The notes: generated by a model not told the origin, from the sequence alone. 64,000 nt of DNA from Herbidospora daliensis (GCF_001570585.1 NZ_BBXF01000006.1:328383-392382); one strand, 5' to 3'. Counted from the first letter of the stretch, positions 37,568 to 48,924 are shown. Numbers and translations: made by a program.

Positions 37568-38863
37568 TTACTCCTGCCACCACTCCGCGTCGTCGTCGGC
37601 CTTGGCGGCCGCAACGGGCTCGGCCGGCTTCGGCACGGGCTTGTGCTCGACCGGCGGGGCCGCCGACAGGGCGGGCTTGACCGGCGCGGCCACGACGGGC
37701 GCGGGCTCCGGCTCCATGCCCGGGAGGGCGGCGCCGCCGAGCAGCTGGCGGAGCTGCGCGAGGTGGCTGGTGATGCTGTCGCGCTGACGGGTCAGCTCGT
37801 CGACCTGGCGCTGCATGGCGGTGCGGGTGCGCTCGGCCTCGTTCTTCGCGTCGGTCGTGATCGACTCGGCGCTCGTCTTGGCCTCGGCGACCAGCTGGTC
37901 GGCGTTCTTGCGGGCGTTGGCGAGCAGCTGCTTGGCGTGGGTGTCGGCCTCGCGCCGGGTCTGCTCGGCCTGCTGGGTGGCCTTGGTGGCGCGCTGCTCG
38001 GCGGTGGCAGCGCGCTGCTCGGCTTCGGCGACCAGCTTCTGGGTGTTGGCCTGCGCGGTGGCGTGGCGCTCGGCCTCCTGGCGCTCGGCCTCCTCGCGGC
38101 GGCTGGCGAGCTGGATCTCGAACTCGGCCTCGTCCTGCGCGCGCTTGGCCTCGGACTCCTCGAGCACCCGCTGGGCCTGGGCGCGCATCTCGTCGGCCTG
38201 GCGCTTGGCGGTGGTGAGGATCTCGTCGCGCTCGCGCTTGGTGCTGGCGCGCAGCTGGGCGACCTCACGCTCGGTGGTGGTGCGCAGCTTGGCGATCTCG
38301 CGCTCGGCGTCGGCGCGCTTCTCGGCGACCTCGTGGTCGGCGGTGGCGCGCTGCTTGGCGACCTCGCGCTCGGTGGTGTTGGTCAGCTCGTCGGCCTCAC
38401 GCTTGGCCGTGCCCCGGATCTCCTCGGCGTCGCGCTCGGCGGCCGTGCGCATCTCGTCGGCCTCACGCGTCGCGAGCGCCCGCTTCTCGGCGGCCTCGTT
38501 CTCGGCGGCGGCCCGGGTGTCGGCGGCGTCGACCTTGGCGGCGGCCTTTATCTCGTTGGCCTCCGACCGCGCCGCCTGCACCAGCTCGGTGGCCTGCTCT
38601 TCAGCGAGACGAAGGAGCTGCTCGATCCGGGCGCCGAGGCCCGAGTAGGTCGGACGCTCCTGCTCCTGCAACTGACGCTGCGAGTCGGACAACTCGCGCT
38701 GAAGCGAGCCGACCTGCTCGCGCGCCTGCCGCAAATCGGTGTCGAGCTGCTTCAAGTGGTCGTGGACCTGGTGCCGGTCATAGCCGCGAAGCACCACGTC
38801 GAATTCCCGGGAGGGGGCGTCTTCGAAGAAATTGTTGAGCTGGGCATCGATGTCGGACTGCAT
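37568..38863 (-). CDS. DivIVA-domain coiled-coil protein, FilP/Scy-like
   Basis: 431 residues. Short DivIVA-type N-terminus (FDVVLRGYDRHQVHDHLKQL, about 20-40), then coiled coil from about 45 to 345 with many EADE/AERE/AKRE units, then a Pro/Ala tail ending DDDAEWWQE. In Streptomyces the filament-forming FilP and the tip organiser Scy lie next to mce and the thiolase gene, as this gene does, so a cytoskeletal role in polar growth is inferred. Only one such gene is present here, longer than FilP and far shorter than Scy. Confidence 0.85.
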   Translation of the reverse strand: MQSDIDAQLNNFFEDAPSREFDVVLRGYDRHQVHDHLKQLDTDLRQAREQVGSLQRELSDSQRQLQEQERPTYSGLGARIEQLLRLAEEQATELVQAARSEANEIKAAAKVDAADTRAAAENEAAEKRALATREADEMRTAAERDAEEIRGTAKREADELTNTTEREVAKQRATADHEVAEKRADAEREIAKLRTTTEREVAQLRASTKRERDEILTTAKRQADEMRAQAQRVLEESEAKRAQDEAEFEIQLASRREEAERQEAERHATAQANTQKLVAEAEQRAATAEQRATKATQQAEQTRREADTHAKQLLANARKNADQLVAEAKTSAESITTDAKNEAERTRTAMQRQVDELTRQRDSITSHLAQLRQLLGGAALPGMEPEPAPVVAAPVKPALSAAPPVEHKPVPKPAEPVAAAKADDDAEWWQE

Positions 38864-39052
38864 GAGGCTCGATCCTGGGTTGTCGAGACGGCTACACGGG
38901 CCGGACGGGGGGTTTGGGACATCCGAGGCGAGGAGCCCAATAGGGTGGGATCCACGTCCGGTGGAAGGCCAGCGTACTCCGAGCGTGCGCCGTTGGAGGC
39001 CTCCACGGACTTTCTGCGCGACTTGTTACGTATGAACCTTTCTTACGTTCCA

Positions 39053-39475
39053 TTACTGCCTCGGAGCCTCGACCAGCTCTGTCAGCACTCCTCCCACATC
39101 CTTGGGGTGGAGAAACACGATTGAGCTGTTCATAGAGCCATGACGTGGACTTTCATCGAGAAGCCTGATGCCCTTCCCGGCGAGTTCACCCATGGCTCCT
39201 CTCACATCGCTAACTCCATATGCGATGTGATGCACACCTTCGCCCCTTTTGGCGAGGTACTTGCCCACCGGCGTGTCGGGACCGAGCGGTTCGAGCAACT
39301 GGATGTAGGATCCTCCGCCCTCTCCGTCGGCGATGTGCAGCATGGCCTCCCGTACGCCCTGCGCCTCGTTGACCTCGCGATGGACGACCTGTACGCCGAA
39401 GGTCTCCTCGTAGAACTTGATCTTCTCCTCGAGGTTGTGACACGCGATGCCCACATGGTCGATGCGCAGAAACAT
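39053..39475 (-). CDS. mce: Methylmalonyl-CoA epimerase
   Basis: 140 residues from ATG 39475 with AAGGAGGG upstream; the open frame reaching 39661 is not used. Glyoxalase/VOC fold: metal ligand H7 in RIDHVGIACHNLEE, YIQLLEPL, GEGVHHIAYGV with the second His, and the C-terminal LHPKDVGGVLTELVE glutamate. Interconverts (2R)- and (2S)-methylmalonyl-CoA in propionate metabolism. Divergent from the thiolase gene across 82 bases. Confidence 0.95.
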   Translation of the reverse strand: MFLRIDHVGIACHNLEEKIKFYEETFGVQVVHREVNEAQGVREAMLHIADGEGGGSYIQLLEPLGPDTPVGKYLAKRGEGVHHIAYGVSDVRGAMGELAGKGIRLLDESPRHGSMNSSIVFLHPKDVGGVLTELVEAPRQ

Positions 39476-39557
39476 TGCCCGGCCCTCCTTGACTATCGGC
39501 TGAACGCTGCTGGGTATGGTGACACCGTCGCCCCCATATCGTGTAGGAGGCCCTCCA

Positions 39558-40715
39558 ATGTCCGGTTCCGTCATCGTCGCCGGAGCTCGCACGCCCATCG
39601 GCCGCTTGCTCGGCGCCCTCTCCGGTCTGTCCGCCGTCGAACTCGGCGGCGTCGCGATCAAGGCCGCACTTCAGCGGGCCGGTGTCGCCCCCTCCGACGT
39701 ACAGTACGTGATCATGGGGCAGGTCCTCCAGGCGGGCGCGGGGCAGCTTCCGTCCCGTCAGGCCGCCGTGAAAGCCGGCATCCCCATGAGCGTGCCGTCG
39801 CTCACGATCAACAAGGTCTGCCTTTCCGGCCTCGACGCCATCGCCCTGGCCGACCAGCTCATCCGCGCCGGCGAGTTTGACATCGTCGTCGCCGGCGGCA
39901 TGGAATCGATGTCCAACGCGCCGCACCTGCTGCCGGGTCTGCGCAAGGGCGTCAAGTACGGCTCCGCCGAGATCCTCGACTCGATGGCGTTCGACGGCCT
40001 CACCGACGCCTACGACCAGATCGCCATGGGCGAGTCGACCGAGCGCCACAACGCCCGCCTCCAGATCTCCCGCGAAGACCAGGACGCCTACGCCGCCCGC
40101 TCCCACCAGCTGGCCGCCGCCGCCATCAAGAACGGCGTCTTCGACGACGAGATCGTCGCGGTCGACGAGTTCACCACTGACGAAGGGGTGCGCCCCGACA
40201 CCACGGCCGAGAAGCTGGCCCGGTTGCGTCCGGCGTTCACGAAGGACGGCACCATCACCGCGGGTTCGGCCTCGCAGATCTCCGACGGCGCGTGCGCGGT
40301 CGTCGTCATGTCGAAGACTAAGGCCGAGGAGCTGGGCCTGACCTGGCTGGCCGAGATCGGCGCCCACGGCAACGTCGCGGGCCCCGACAACTCGCTCCAG
40401 TCGCAGCCCGCCAACGCCATCGCCCAGGCGCTGGCCAAGCAGGGGCGCACCGCCGCCGACCTCGACCTCGTCGAGATCAACGAGGCGTTCGCCCAGGTCG
40501 TGCTCCAGTCGGCCAAGGAACTCGGGCTCTCCCTCGACCAGGTGAACGTCAACGGCGGCGGCATCGCGCTCGGCCACCCGATCGGCGCCTCGGGCGCCCG
40601 GATCGTGCTGGCCCTCGCCCACGAGCTGCGCCGCCGGGGCGGCGGCCTCGGCGCGGCGGGCCTGTGCGGCGGCGGCGGACAGGGCGACGCCCTGATCATC
40701 AGCGTCCCCGCGTGA
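39558..40715 (+). CDS. Acetyl-CoA C-acetyltransferase (thiolase)
   Basis: 385 residues from ATG with AGGAGG upstream. Nucleophile C88 in [12 protein letters not shown], catalytic His in [18 protein letters not shown] and second Cys in [13 protein letters not shown]. Condenses two acetyl-CoA or cleaves acetoacetyl-CoA. Its stop codon overlaps the GTG of meaB (GTGA), so the thiolase and the mutase chaperone are co-translated. Confidence 0.95.
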   Translation: MSGSVIVAGARTPIGRLLGALSGLSAVELGGVAIKAALQRAGVAPSDVQYVIMGQVLQAGAGQLPSRQAAVKAGIPMSVPSLTINKVCLSGLDAIALADQLIRAGEFDIVVAGGMESMSNAPHLLPGLRKGVKYGSAEILDSMAFDGLTDAYDQIAMGESTERHNARLQISREDQDAYAARSHQLAAAAIKNGVFDDEIVAVDEFTTDEGVRPDTTAEKLARLRPAFTKDGTITAGSASQISDGACAVVVMSKTKAEELGLTWLAEIGAHGNVAGPDNSLQSQPANAIAQALAKQGRTAADLDLVEINEAFAQVVLQSAKELGLSLDQVNVNGGGIALGHPIGASGARIVLALAHELRRRGGGLGAAGLCGGGGQGDALIISVPA

Positions 40716-41638
40716 ACGACCTCGTCGAGAAGGCGCGCGCCGGCAACGTCCGCGCGGTCGCGCGCCTCATCTCGCTGGTCGAGAGCGGCTCCGACGACGA
40801 GCTGCGGGAGGCGGCGAAGCTGCTGCGGGCGCCGGGGCGGGCCCGCGTCGTCGGCCTGACCGGATCGCCCGGCGTCGGCAAGTCGACCTCGACGGCCGCG
40901 CTGGTCAAGGCGCTGCGCGCGCGGGGCGACCGGGTGGGCGTGCTGGCCGTCGACCCGTCGTCGCCCTTCACCGGCGGCGCGCTGCTCGGCGACCGGGTGC
41001 GCATGCAGGACCACGCGCTCGACGACGGCGTCTTCATCCGGTCGATGGCCACGCGCGGCCACCTGGGCGGCCTGTCGTGGGCGGTGCCGCAGGCGCTGCG
41101 GGTGCTCGACGCGGCCGGGTTCGACGTCGTGCTCGTCGAGACCGTGGGGGTCGGGCAGGCCGAGGTCGACGTCCGGGCGCTGGCCGACACCACGATCGTG
41201 CTGCTGGCCCCCGGCATGGGCGACGGGGTGCAGGCCGCCAAGGCGGGCATCCTGGAGATCGCCGACGTGTTCGTGGTCAACAAGGCCGACCGCGACGGCG
41301 CCCAGTCGACGGTGCGCGACCTGCGCAACATGATCGCGCTCGGCGGCGCCGCCTGGCGGCCCCCGGTGGTGCCGACGGTGGCCGTCCGCGAGGAGGGAAT
41401 CGGCGACCTCCTGAAAGCGCTCGACGACCACGCCCGTCATCTGAGTGAAACCGGAGAAGGAAGGGCCAGACGTCTTGTGCGGGCCCGTGACGAAATCACC
41501 GCGATCGCCTTGCGCGCATTGCGGGACAGATTCGGTGATCCGGCCCGTGACCTGCGGCTATACCGCCTCGCGCAAGACGTGTTGGACGGCCTTGCCGACC
41601 CTTATACTGCGGCTGACGATTTGATTGCGGAGCTTTGA
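40712..41638 (+). CDS. meaB: MeaB-type GTPase, chaperone of adenosylcobalamin mutases
   Basis: 308 residues from GTG 40712. P-loop GSPGVGKST (51-59), [32 protein letters not shown] switch region, [13 protein letters not shown] and NKAD specificity motif. It gates loading of adenosylcobalamin and protects acyl-CoA mutases from inactivation. It sits with mce but apart from the icmA gene 5.6 kb downstream; the cofactor maker PduO is at 20.8 kb. Confidence 0.95.
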   Translation: MNDLVEKARAGNVRAVARLISLVESGSDDELREAAKLLRAPGRARVVGLTGSPGVGKSTSTAALVKALRARGDRVGVLAVDPSSPFTGGALLGDRVRMQDHALDDGVFIRSMATRGHLGGLSWAVPQALRVLDAAGFDVVLVETVGVGQAEVDVRALADTTIVLLAPGMGDGVQAAKAGILEIADVFVVNKADRDGAQSTVRDLRNMIALGGAAWRPPVVPTVAVREEGIGDLLKALDDHARHLSETGEGRARRLVRARDEITAIALRALRDRFGDPARDLRLYRLAQDVLDGLADPYTAADDLIAEL

Positions 41639-41689
41639 CGACTTCGCGGTTTCCCAGTCGACGTTCACCCTCGATTAACTTGGTGTCCC

Positions 41690-41695
41690 TACGTT
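41690..41695 (+). promoter_or_regulatory. TACGTT -10 box, sulfotransferase gene
   Basis: TAnnnT box seven bases before the ATG at 41703, with no ribosome site: leaderless pattern. Confidence 0.5.
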
Positions 41696-41702
41696 GCCAG
41701 CC

Positions 41703-42596
41703 ATGAAGTGGAAGCAAGTGGTCAATACGACCCTTGAGGGCGTGACCGGTTATACGATCCAGCGTCAGAAGTTGCCCGCGCGGCCGGTTGCGCCGCCGAA
41801 GCCCATGACGCCCCCGCTGCCGGCCCGACTCGAGGGCGACGTCGCGCGTCCCCCCGCCGACCTGGAATCAGACCGGTTGTTGCGCGCGCCGGTGTTCATC
41901 CTGTCGCCGCCCCGCTCGGGGTCGACCCTGCTGCGGTCGATGATGAACAGCCACTCCCAATTGCACTCGCCCATCGAGACCCACTTCCGGCGCATCTCGA
42001 CCAACCTGAACACCGATCCGGTCCGCCAGGCCGTCGTGGCGCTCGGCCACAACCAGAGTGACGTCGAGCACCTGCTGTGGGACCGGCTGCTGCACCGGGA
42101 GCTGATCCGCTCGGGCAAGCCGACCCTGGTGGAGAAGACCCCCAGCAACGTGTTCGCGTGGAAGCGCCTGTCGATCTGCTGGCCCGACGCGCGGTTCGTC
42201 TTCCTGTTGCGCCACCCGCTCTCGATCGCCCGTTCGTGGCACGAGGCCGACCCGGTCAAGCGCCCGATGCACGAGGCGGTGCGGCACACCTTCCAGTACA
42301 TGAAGTACCTGGAGGAGGCCCGCCACCGGCTGCCCGGCCACGAGATCACCTACGAGAACCTGACGACCGACCCCGAGACCGAGCTGCGGGCGTTGTGCGC
42401 GAGCCTGCGCATCCCGTTCGAAGACGGCATGCTCGACTACGGCCGCCACAACAAGCCGACCGACTTCACCAAGGGCATCGGCGACTGGCGCGACAAGATC
42501 CAGAGCGGCCGGGTGCAGCCGGGCCGAGAGCTGCCGGCCCCCGAGGAGATCCCCGAGATGCTCCGCGACGTCGCGGAGAAGTGGGGCTACGTCTGA
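41703..42596 (+). CDS. PAPS-dependent sulfotransferase
   Basis: 297 residues. The 5'-phosphosulfate loop is SPPRSGSTLLRSMM (69-82) and the 3'-phosphate site is RHPLSIARSW (170-179); the EKTPSN segment is typical of the Sulfotransfer_3 class. Residues 21-60 are a Pro-rich, probably disordered N-terminus. Transfers sulfate from PAPS to an unknown acceptor. No obvious biosynthetic partner nearby. ATG start with a TACGTT box upstream. Confidence 0.9.
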   Translation: MKWKQVVNTTLEGVTGYTIQRQKLPARPVAPPKPMTPPLPARLEGDVARPPADLESDRLLRAPVFILSPPRSGSTLLRSMMNSHSQLHSPIETHFRRISTNLNTDPVRQAVVALGHNQSDVEHLLWDRLLHRELIRSGKPTLVEKTPSNVFAWKRLSICWPDARFVFLLRHPLSIARSWHEADPVKRPMHEAVRHTFQYMKYLEEARHRLPGHEITYENLTTDPETELRALCASLRIPFEDGMLDYGRHNKPTDFTKGIGDWRDKIQSGRVQPGRELPAPEEIPEMLRDVAEKWGYV

Positions 42597-42603
42597 CGCC
42601 GGT

Positions 42604-42631
42604 GGGAAGGCCCCCGGCCGGGGGCCTTCCC
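42604..42631. terminator. Bidirectional terminator, 28-bp perfect palindrome
   Basis: GGGAAGGCCCCCGG followed directly by its exact complement, between convergent genes (sulfotransferase and DUF4230) only 39 bases apart. Confidence 0.8.
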
Positions 42632-42635
42632 GTCG

Positions 42636-43319
42636 TCACGGCTGGGGGCCGTACTTCACCGTGACGTTGGTGAAGCCGAGGGCCTTGAGCATGCCCTCGA
42701 TGGCCGCCTTGGTGTTCTGGTCGGCGCGGTTGCGCAGGTCGCTGGCCGTGGCCGCCTCGGTGATCTTCTTCTCGGCCAGGAGGTAGAGCTCCTTCTGGTC
42801 GGGCGGGTTCGACGACAGGAAGTCCTGCGCGCGGTCGATGAGGCCGCGTTCCTGCGCGTAGACGTAGGAGCGGCTGTTGTCGAGGCTGGGCTTCTCCAGC
42901 GCCGCGTGCGGCAGGGTCACGGTCACCGACTTGCGGTCTTCGGAGACCGAGATCGCCTCGCCGGTGAGGCCGCCGAACTCGACGTAGGCGTCGACCGTGC
43001 CGGCGCCGACGAACAGGGTGCGGGTGCCCTTGACCGCGTCGGGCAGGAAGGCGGCGTCCTTCTCGAGGTCGACGATGACCTGGAAGTTGCCGGTGGCCGC
43101 CTGGTAGCGGCTCATGTTCTGGATCGACTGCAGCAGCGCGGGCTGGCTGCGGTCGATGCTCTGCTCCCCGAACGGGTCGAGCCACGTCCAGGCCAGCCGG
43201 CCGCCCACCACGAGGAGCAGGGCGGCGAACAACAACCCGGCGAGCCAGCGCCAGGCGCGGCGGGGGCCGCGCCGCACGGGGGCCGGGTGAGCGAGCGGTG
43301 CGCGAGTCTGTCCGGTCAC
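42636..43319 (-). CDS. DUF4230 membrane-anchored protein
   Basis: 227 residues from GTG. Basic N-terminus, one membrane helix (about 27-46), then a soluble domain with the DUF4230 pattern (IQNMSRYQAATGNFQVIVDL, LFVGAGTVDAYVEFGGL, ITEAATASDLRNRAD). Function unknown; topology puts the domain outside the membrane. Confidence 0.85.
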   Translation of the reverse strand: MTGQTRAPLAHPAPVRRGPRRAWRWLAGLLFAALLLVVGGRLAWTWLDPFGEQSIDRSQPALLQSIQNMSRYQAATGNFQVIVDLEKDAAFLPDAVKGTRTLFVGAGTVDAYVEFGGLTGEAISVSEDRKSVTVTLPHAALEKPSLDNSRSYVYAQERGLIDRAQDFLSSNPPDQKELYLLAEKKITEAATASDLRNRADQNTKAAIEGMLKALGFTNVTVKYGPQP

Positions 43320-43350
43320 GGTGGGACATCTTCCCGCAAAGCCCGCCGTT

Positions 43351-44628
43351 TCACCTCGCCTGCGGGCCAGACATCACCGTAGGGCTCGGCACGGGATGGG
43401 TGTACGCCGCCGCGCCGAAGTGGGCGGCCTGCAATCGGCAGTTGGCGAAGTCGGCGTAGTACATGCGCAACCACTCGCGGCGCTGCTGCTCGGTGAGCAC
43501 CGCGAACCAGGCCGAGGCCGTCTGGTGCTCCGGGTAGTCGCCCGGCGGGAGCGGCTCGCCGCGCAACCAGGCCAGCACGATCTCGCGGTAGCCGGCCGAC
43601 CGCTGCGCCGGGCACGGCCGCGAGAGGCGCTCGACGAACTCGCGGGCCGCCCGGTCGGCGTAGCCGGTGTCGAGGTCGTCGACGTGGATCGGCACCACCC
43701 CGCCCTGGAGGGTCTCGCCGGTCTTGCGGGAGTGCTGCTCGACCCGGTTGAACGCCGCCGGGGTGCCGCTCAGCCGGGCCGCGATGCCGGTGAAGGTGGT
43801 GCCCAGCTCGGGCAGGCCCTCTTTCATGCCGGGGTGCACACACACCGTGATCGGCCAGTCTTGGCACGAGTAGGCCACCTGACCGGGGTGGGGACGGTGG
43901 TCGGACACCAGCCGGGCCACCCCGACCCCCGCCGTCAGCACCGCGACCATCGCCGCCGCCAGCGCCACCGAGTGGCGGGTGACCGCGGCCGTCCAGCCCA
44001 TGAGCAGGGCGAAGCTGAGGCCCAGCAGCCAGAGGGTCTGGTCGACGAAGGCGGTGGTGCTCAGGCCCTCGAACAGGTCGTAGGGCTCGCGGGTGCCCGG
44101 CGCGAGCCGGTCGGCCCAGGTGGTGCGGGCCGAGATCCAGGTGAAGGCCGCGTAGACGGTGAACCCGACCAGCAGCGGCGTGATCGAGTAGGGGATCAGC
44201 CAGCCGGCGACCCAGCCGAGCACGACGTACAGGACCAGACCGGCCGCGCCCATGGCCAGGCCGCTGGGCAGCAGCCTGCCGGCCTGCTCGTCGGCGACGG
44301 CCCGCAGCGACAGCACCATCACGGTCGCCCCGAACGAGCCGGTCACGACCGCGAGGATCGCCATCGGGGCCTTCAGCACCCGCCACGACTCGGGCCGGTT
44401 CTTCGACCGGCGTTTGCGCACCGCCACCCACGCCGCGAACGCGCACGCCACCGGGCCGGTCAGCCGGACCGAGCCGATCACCGCGATCACGATGTTGTCC
44501 CAGGCCATCACCCCGGGGATGAGCACCGTCCAGGCCGTCACCAGACCGAGGGCGAGCAGCACGGTGACCGTCACGACCGCGCTCTGCTTCAGCTCCTCGC
44601 GTGACACGCCCTTGTGCTCACGCCCCAT
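43351..44628 (-). CDS. Polytopic membrane protein with extracytoplasmic C-terminal domain
   Basis: 425 residues from ATG 44628 (GGGGGG upstream); ATG 44658 is the other option. About seven membrane helices in residues 18-260, then a soluble domain from about 270 with CQDWPITVCVHPGMKEGLP. Similar domains occur in actinobacterial transporter-like proteins, but I cannot name the family. Ends 31 bases before the DUF4230 start on the same strand, so possibly co-transcribed with it. Confidence 0.8.
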   Translation of the reverse strand: MGREHKGVSREELKQSAVVTVTVLLALGLVTAWTVLIPGVMAWDNIVIAVIGSVRLTGPVACAFAAWVAVRKRRSKNRPESWRVLKAPMAILAVVTGSFGATVMVLSLRAVADEQAGRLLPSGLAMGAAGLVLYVVLGWVAGWLIPYSITPLLVGFTVYAAFTWISARTTWADRLAPGTREPYDLFEGLSTTAFVDQTLWLLGLSFALLMGWTAAVTRHSVALAAAMVAVLTAGVGVARLVSDHRPHPGQVAYSCQDWPITVCVHPGMKEGLPELGTTFTGIAARLSGTPAAFNRVEQHSRKTGETLQGGVVPIHVDDLDTGYADRAAREFVERLSRPCPAQRSAGYREIVLAWLRGEPLPPGDYPEHQTASAWFAVLTEQQRREWLRMYYADFANCRLQAAHFGAAAYTHPVPSPTVMSGPQAR

Positions 44629-44749
44629 GTGGACCCCCCGTCGAACCCCGATAATCATAACGGAGCGTAATGTTTGGGGGGTGCTTCTTCTGGTCAGGGA
44701 CTGAGTTTGGTCACGGTGCGTGAAGTCCCAAAGCGGACTGTCGCCGCGC

Positions 44750-44755
44750 TACGGT
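44750..44755 (+). promoter_or_regulatory. TACGGT -10 box, MarR gene
   Basis: TAnnnT box six bases before the GTG at 44762: leaderless pattern. Confidence 0.5.
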
Positions 44756-44761
44756 AGGCGC

Positions 44762-45271
44762 GTGCCCCTCAACCTGCCGTTCGACCCCATCGAGCGCGCC
44801 GCCGAGACCTGGCGAGAGCGGTTCGGTCCGTCGTCCGCCATGGCCGCGGTCACCTCGATCATGAGAGCCCACCAGATCCTGATCGCGCAACTTGACGCGC
44901 TGCTCAAGCCCTATGACTTGACCTTCGCCCGCTACGAGGCGCTGGTGCTGCTCACCTTCAGCCGGACCGGCGCGCTGCCGCTGTCGAAGATCGGCGAGCG
45001 CCTCATGGTCCACCCGACGAGCGTGACCAACACCGTCGACCGTCTCGAGAAGGCGGGCCTGGTCCGGCGCATGCGCAACCCCAACGACGGGCGCGGCGTG
45101 CTGGCCGAGATCACCGACGCCGGGCGCGCGGCCGTGCGCGGGGCCACGGCCGACCTCATGGGGGCCGAGTTCGGTCTCGGCATGTATGACGACACGGCCC
45201 TCAAGGAGATGTTCGGCACCCTGCGGACCCTGCGCGTGGCGGCCGGCGACTTCCACGAGCTCCACGAGTGA
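44762..45271 (+). CDS. MarR-family transcriptional regulator
   Basis: 169 residues from GTG 44762 (MPLNLPFDPIERAAETW). Winged helix-turn-helix with LPLSKIGERLMVHPTSVTNTVDRLEKAGLVRRMRNPNDGRG broken across the wing, flanked by dimerisation helices. Divergent from the membrane-protein gene across 133 bases; may control it (inference). Ligand unknown. Confidence 0.92.
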   Translation: MPLNLPFDPIERAAETWRERFGPSSAMAAVTSIMRAHQILIAQLDALLKPYDLTFARYEALVLLTFSRTGALPLSKIGERLMVHPTSVTNTVDRLEKAGLVRRMRNPNDGRGVLAEITDAGRAAVRGATADLMGAEFGLGMYDDTALKEMFGTLRTLRVAAGDFHELHE

Positions 45272-45274
45272 GAA

Positions 45275-45304
45275 AGGCCCGCCCCGCGGTGGCGGGACGG
45301 GCCT
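45275..45304. terminator. Bidirectional terminator
   Basis: AGGCCCG...CGGGCCT arms with an inner CCCGC/GCGGG stem, just after the MarR stop codon and before the convergent protease stop codon. Confidence 0.75.
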
Positions 45305-45325
45305 GTCTTGGCAGGGCCGACGGGC

Positions 45326-47068
45326 TTAGTGGCCCACGGCCCGCAGCGCGTTCACGATGCCCGCACCGTAGAAGCCGTTCCGGAGGGGGTTGCCCTCACA
45401 GGTGTGCGTCGCGGTGACGGTGTTGCCGGCCGGCAGGTGCCGGGTGTAGGTGTAGCTGCCGCCGGGCGGGCACGGCGTCTTCACCGCGGTCGCCTTCAGG
45501 CGGGCCTCCACCACGTCGGGGTCGAGGCCGAAGCCGCCGCCCCACGTCGGGCGGCCGTACTTGCTGACGATCAGGGCGGCGACGCCGGCGGCGCGCGGCG
45601 AGGCCATCGAGGTGCCCTGGAGGTACTGGTAGTAGGCGCAGGTCGAGCCCTTGCAGTCGCGCACCACGTAGTCGACTGTCGGCACGCCGTTCTCGTCGAT
45701 CTCCTCGTTGGCGCGGGCCAGCGACTCGGGGTAGGCCGACAGGGTCGCCCGGGTGACGTCGCGGGTGTTGCCCGGCGTGTCGTAGGTGTCGCCGCCGGGG
45801 GCCGCCACGTCGATGTACCCGTTGCCGTAGCTGGAGTAGTACGACTTGCGCTTGCTGATGCCGGTCGACGCCACGGAGATCACGTGCTCGCCCTCACCCG
45901 GCATCGAGATGCAGCTCGGCGGGATCGTGCGCTCGTAGGCGACCTCGCCCGGCTCGCTGGCGAAGTCGGGGCTGCCCGAGTCGACGTTGGTCTTGGTGTA
46001 GTCGATCGCCTCGTTGCCGGCCGCGCCCACCAGGGTGACGCCCTTGCGGTGCGCGTAGTTCAGCGCCCGCTGGGTGGCCTTGATGATGGTCGCCTGCTCG
46101 GCCCGCGCGGCGGGGGAGTCGGCCGGGTTGTCGACGCAGTTGAACAACCACGGGTCGATGTAGTAGCTCATGTTGACGACGTCGACGCCGATGTCGCCGG
46201 CGTAGGTGAGGGCGTCGACCGAGGGCTGCAGGAAGAAGTAGCCCGAGTCCTGGCCGGCCCGGATGTTGACGATCGTCACGTTCGGGGCCACGCCCCCGAT
46301 GCCCAGCTTGTTCAGCGGCGAGGCGATCGACGAGGCGACGTGGGTGCCGTGGCCGTCTTCGTCGACGTTCGCCGGGTCGTTGCACGACTGGTCGGGCTCG
46401 GCCTCACACGGACCGTCGATCGAGTCGCCGTTGGCGTCGACCGGGACGTCGGTGGTGAAGTTGCGGCTCAGCCGGTTGCTGAAGTTCGGCGCGATGTCGG
46501 GGTGGGTGCCGTCGACGCCGGTGTCGAGGATGCCGACGAGGACCCGCTTGTCGCCGGTCTCGTACTTGTGCGCCTCGTTGGCCTTCATCTGGTCGAGGTC
46601 CCACTGGGCCTCGTCGAGCGGCTCGGCGGAGGGCTTCTTGCCCCACTTCTTGTTGATGTGGCCGCCGTGGTTGCGGCCTTCCTTCTCAAGGGCGCGCGAC
46701 TCGACGACCTTCTTGAGCGCGGCCTTGGCGCGGGCGTTGACCTCGGGGGCATGGCCGATCACCCGGTTGTGGGCGACCCCCTCGATCAGCGGGCTGGCCG
46801 CGACGGCGGCGGCGAAGCCGGCGTTGGTGGTGCTGACCGTGGCGACGCCGACGGCGGTGTTGACCTTCACGACGGAGCCGCCGGCCGCCTGGACGGCCTT
46901 CTGGGCCTCGCCGGCGTCGGCGCCTTCCTTGTAAAGGACGACGTACTCACTAGCGGTGTCGGCCGCGACGGCGGGCACGTGGGCCTGGGCCGTCGTGGCG
47001 GGCGCCGTCAGCGCCGCCGCGGTTAACACCACAGCGGACGCGATGACGATGCTGCGCTTCACTGCCAC
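45326..47068 (-). CDS. Secreted subtilisin-like serine protease (S8)
   Basis: 580 residues. Signal peptide about 1-29 (ending TTAQAH), inhibitor I9-type propeptide about 40-100 (SEYVVLYKEGADAGEAQKAV), then the S8 catalytic domain with D182 (GILDTGVDGTHPD), H240 (DGHGTHVASSIA), oxyanion Asn in GAAGNEA and S487 (GTSMASPRAAGVAAL). A charged linker (about 110-150) separates propeptide and protease. Made as a zymogen, exported by Sec and activated outside. Confidence 0.95.
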   Translation of the reverse strand: MAVKRSIVIASAVVLTAAALTAPATTAQAHVPAVAADTASEYVVLYKEGADAGEAQKAVQAAGGSVVKVNTAVGVATVSTTNAGFAAAVAASPLIEGVAHNRVIGHAPEVNARAKAALKKVVESRALEKEGRNHGGHINKKWGKKPSAEPLDEAQWDLDQMKANEAHKYETGDKRVLVGILDTGVDGTHPDIAPNFSNRLSRNFTTDVPVDANGDSIDGPCEAEPDQSCNDPANVDEDGHGTHVASSIASPLNKLGIGGVAPNVTIVNIRAGQDSGYFFLQPSVDALTYAGDIGVDVVNMSYYIDPWLFNCVDNPADSPAARAEQATIIKATQRALNYAHRKGVTLVGAAGNEAIDYTKTNVDSGSPDFASEPGEVAYERTIPPSCISMPGEGEHVISVASTGISKRKSYYSSYGNGYIDVAAPGGDTYDTPGNTRDVTRATLSAYPESLARANEEIDENGVPTVDYVVRDCKGSTCAYYQYLQGTSMASPRAAGVAALIVSKYGRPTWGGGFGLDPDVVEARLKATAVKTPCPPGGSYTYTRHLPAGNTVTATHTCEGNPLRNGFYGAGIVNALRAVGH

Positions 47069-47196
47069 CTCCCTGTAGGCAGATCTGGGACGCAGCTCAT
47101 ATTTCGGGATGCGCGCTTCCCGTCATAGCTCTGAGGAATTTCGCTACCAATGTGTGACATTGGGGTGTTGATCTACTTAACTCTGGCCATAACTAG

Positions 47197-47212
47197 TAGG
47201 ACGTCCTAGTAT
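47197..47212 (+). promoter_or_regulatory. Palindrome TAGGACGTCCTA overlapping a TAGTAT -10 box
   Basis: A perfect 12-bp palindrome (47197-47208) runs into TAGTAT (47207-47212), 16 bases before the icmA ATG, next to the ribosome site GGGAGG. A regulator bound here would block RNA polymerase; the identity of the regulator is unknown. Confidence 0.5.
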
Positions 47213-47228
47213 CTGGGCGGGAGGTCAC

Positions 47229-48890
<1,662 letters not shown>

Positions 48891-48924
48891 TCGGCCAGGT
48901 CTCGCCGTCGTGACGGCGGAACGC

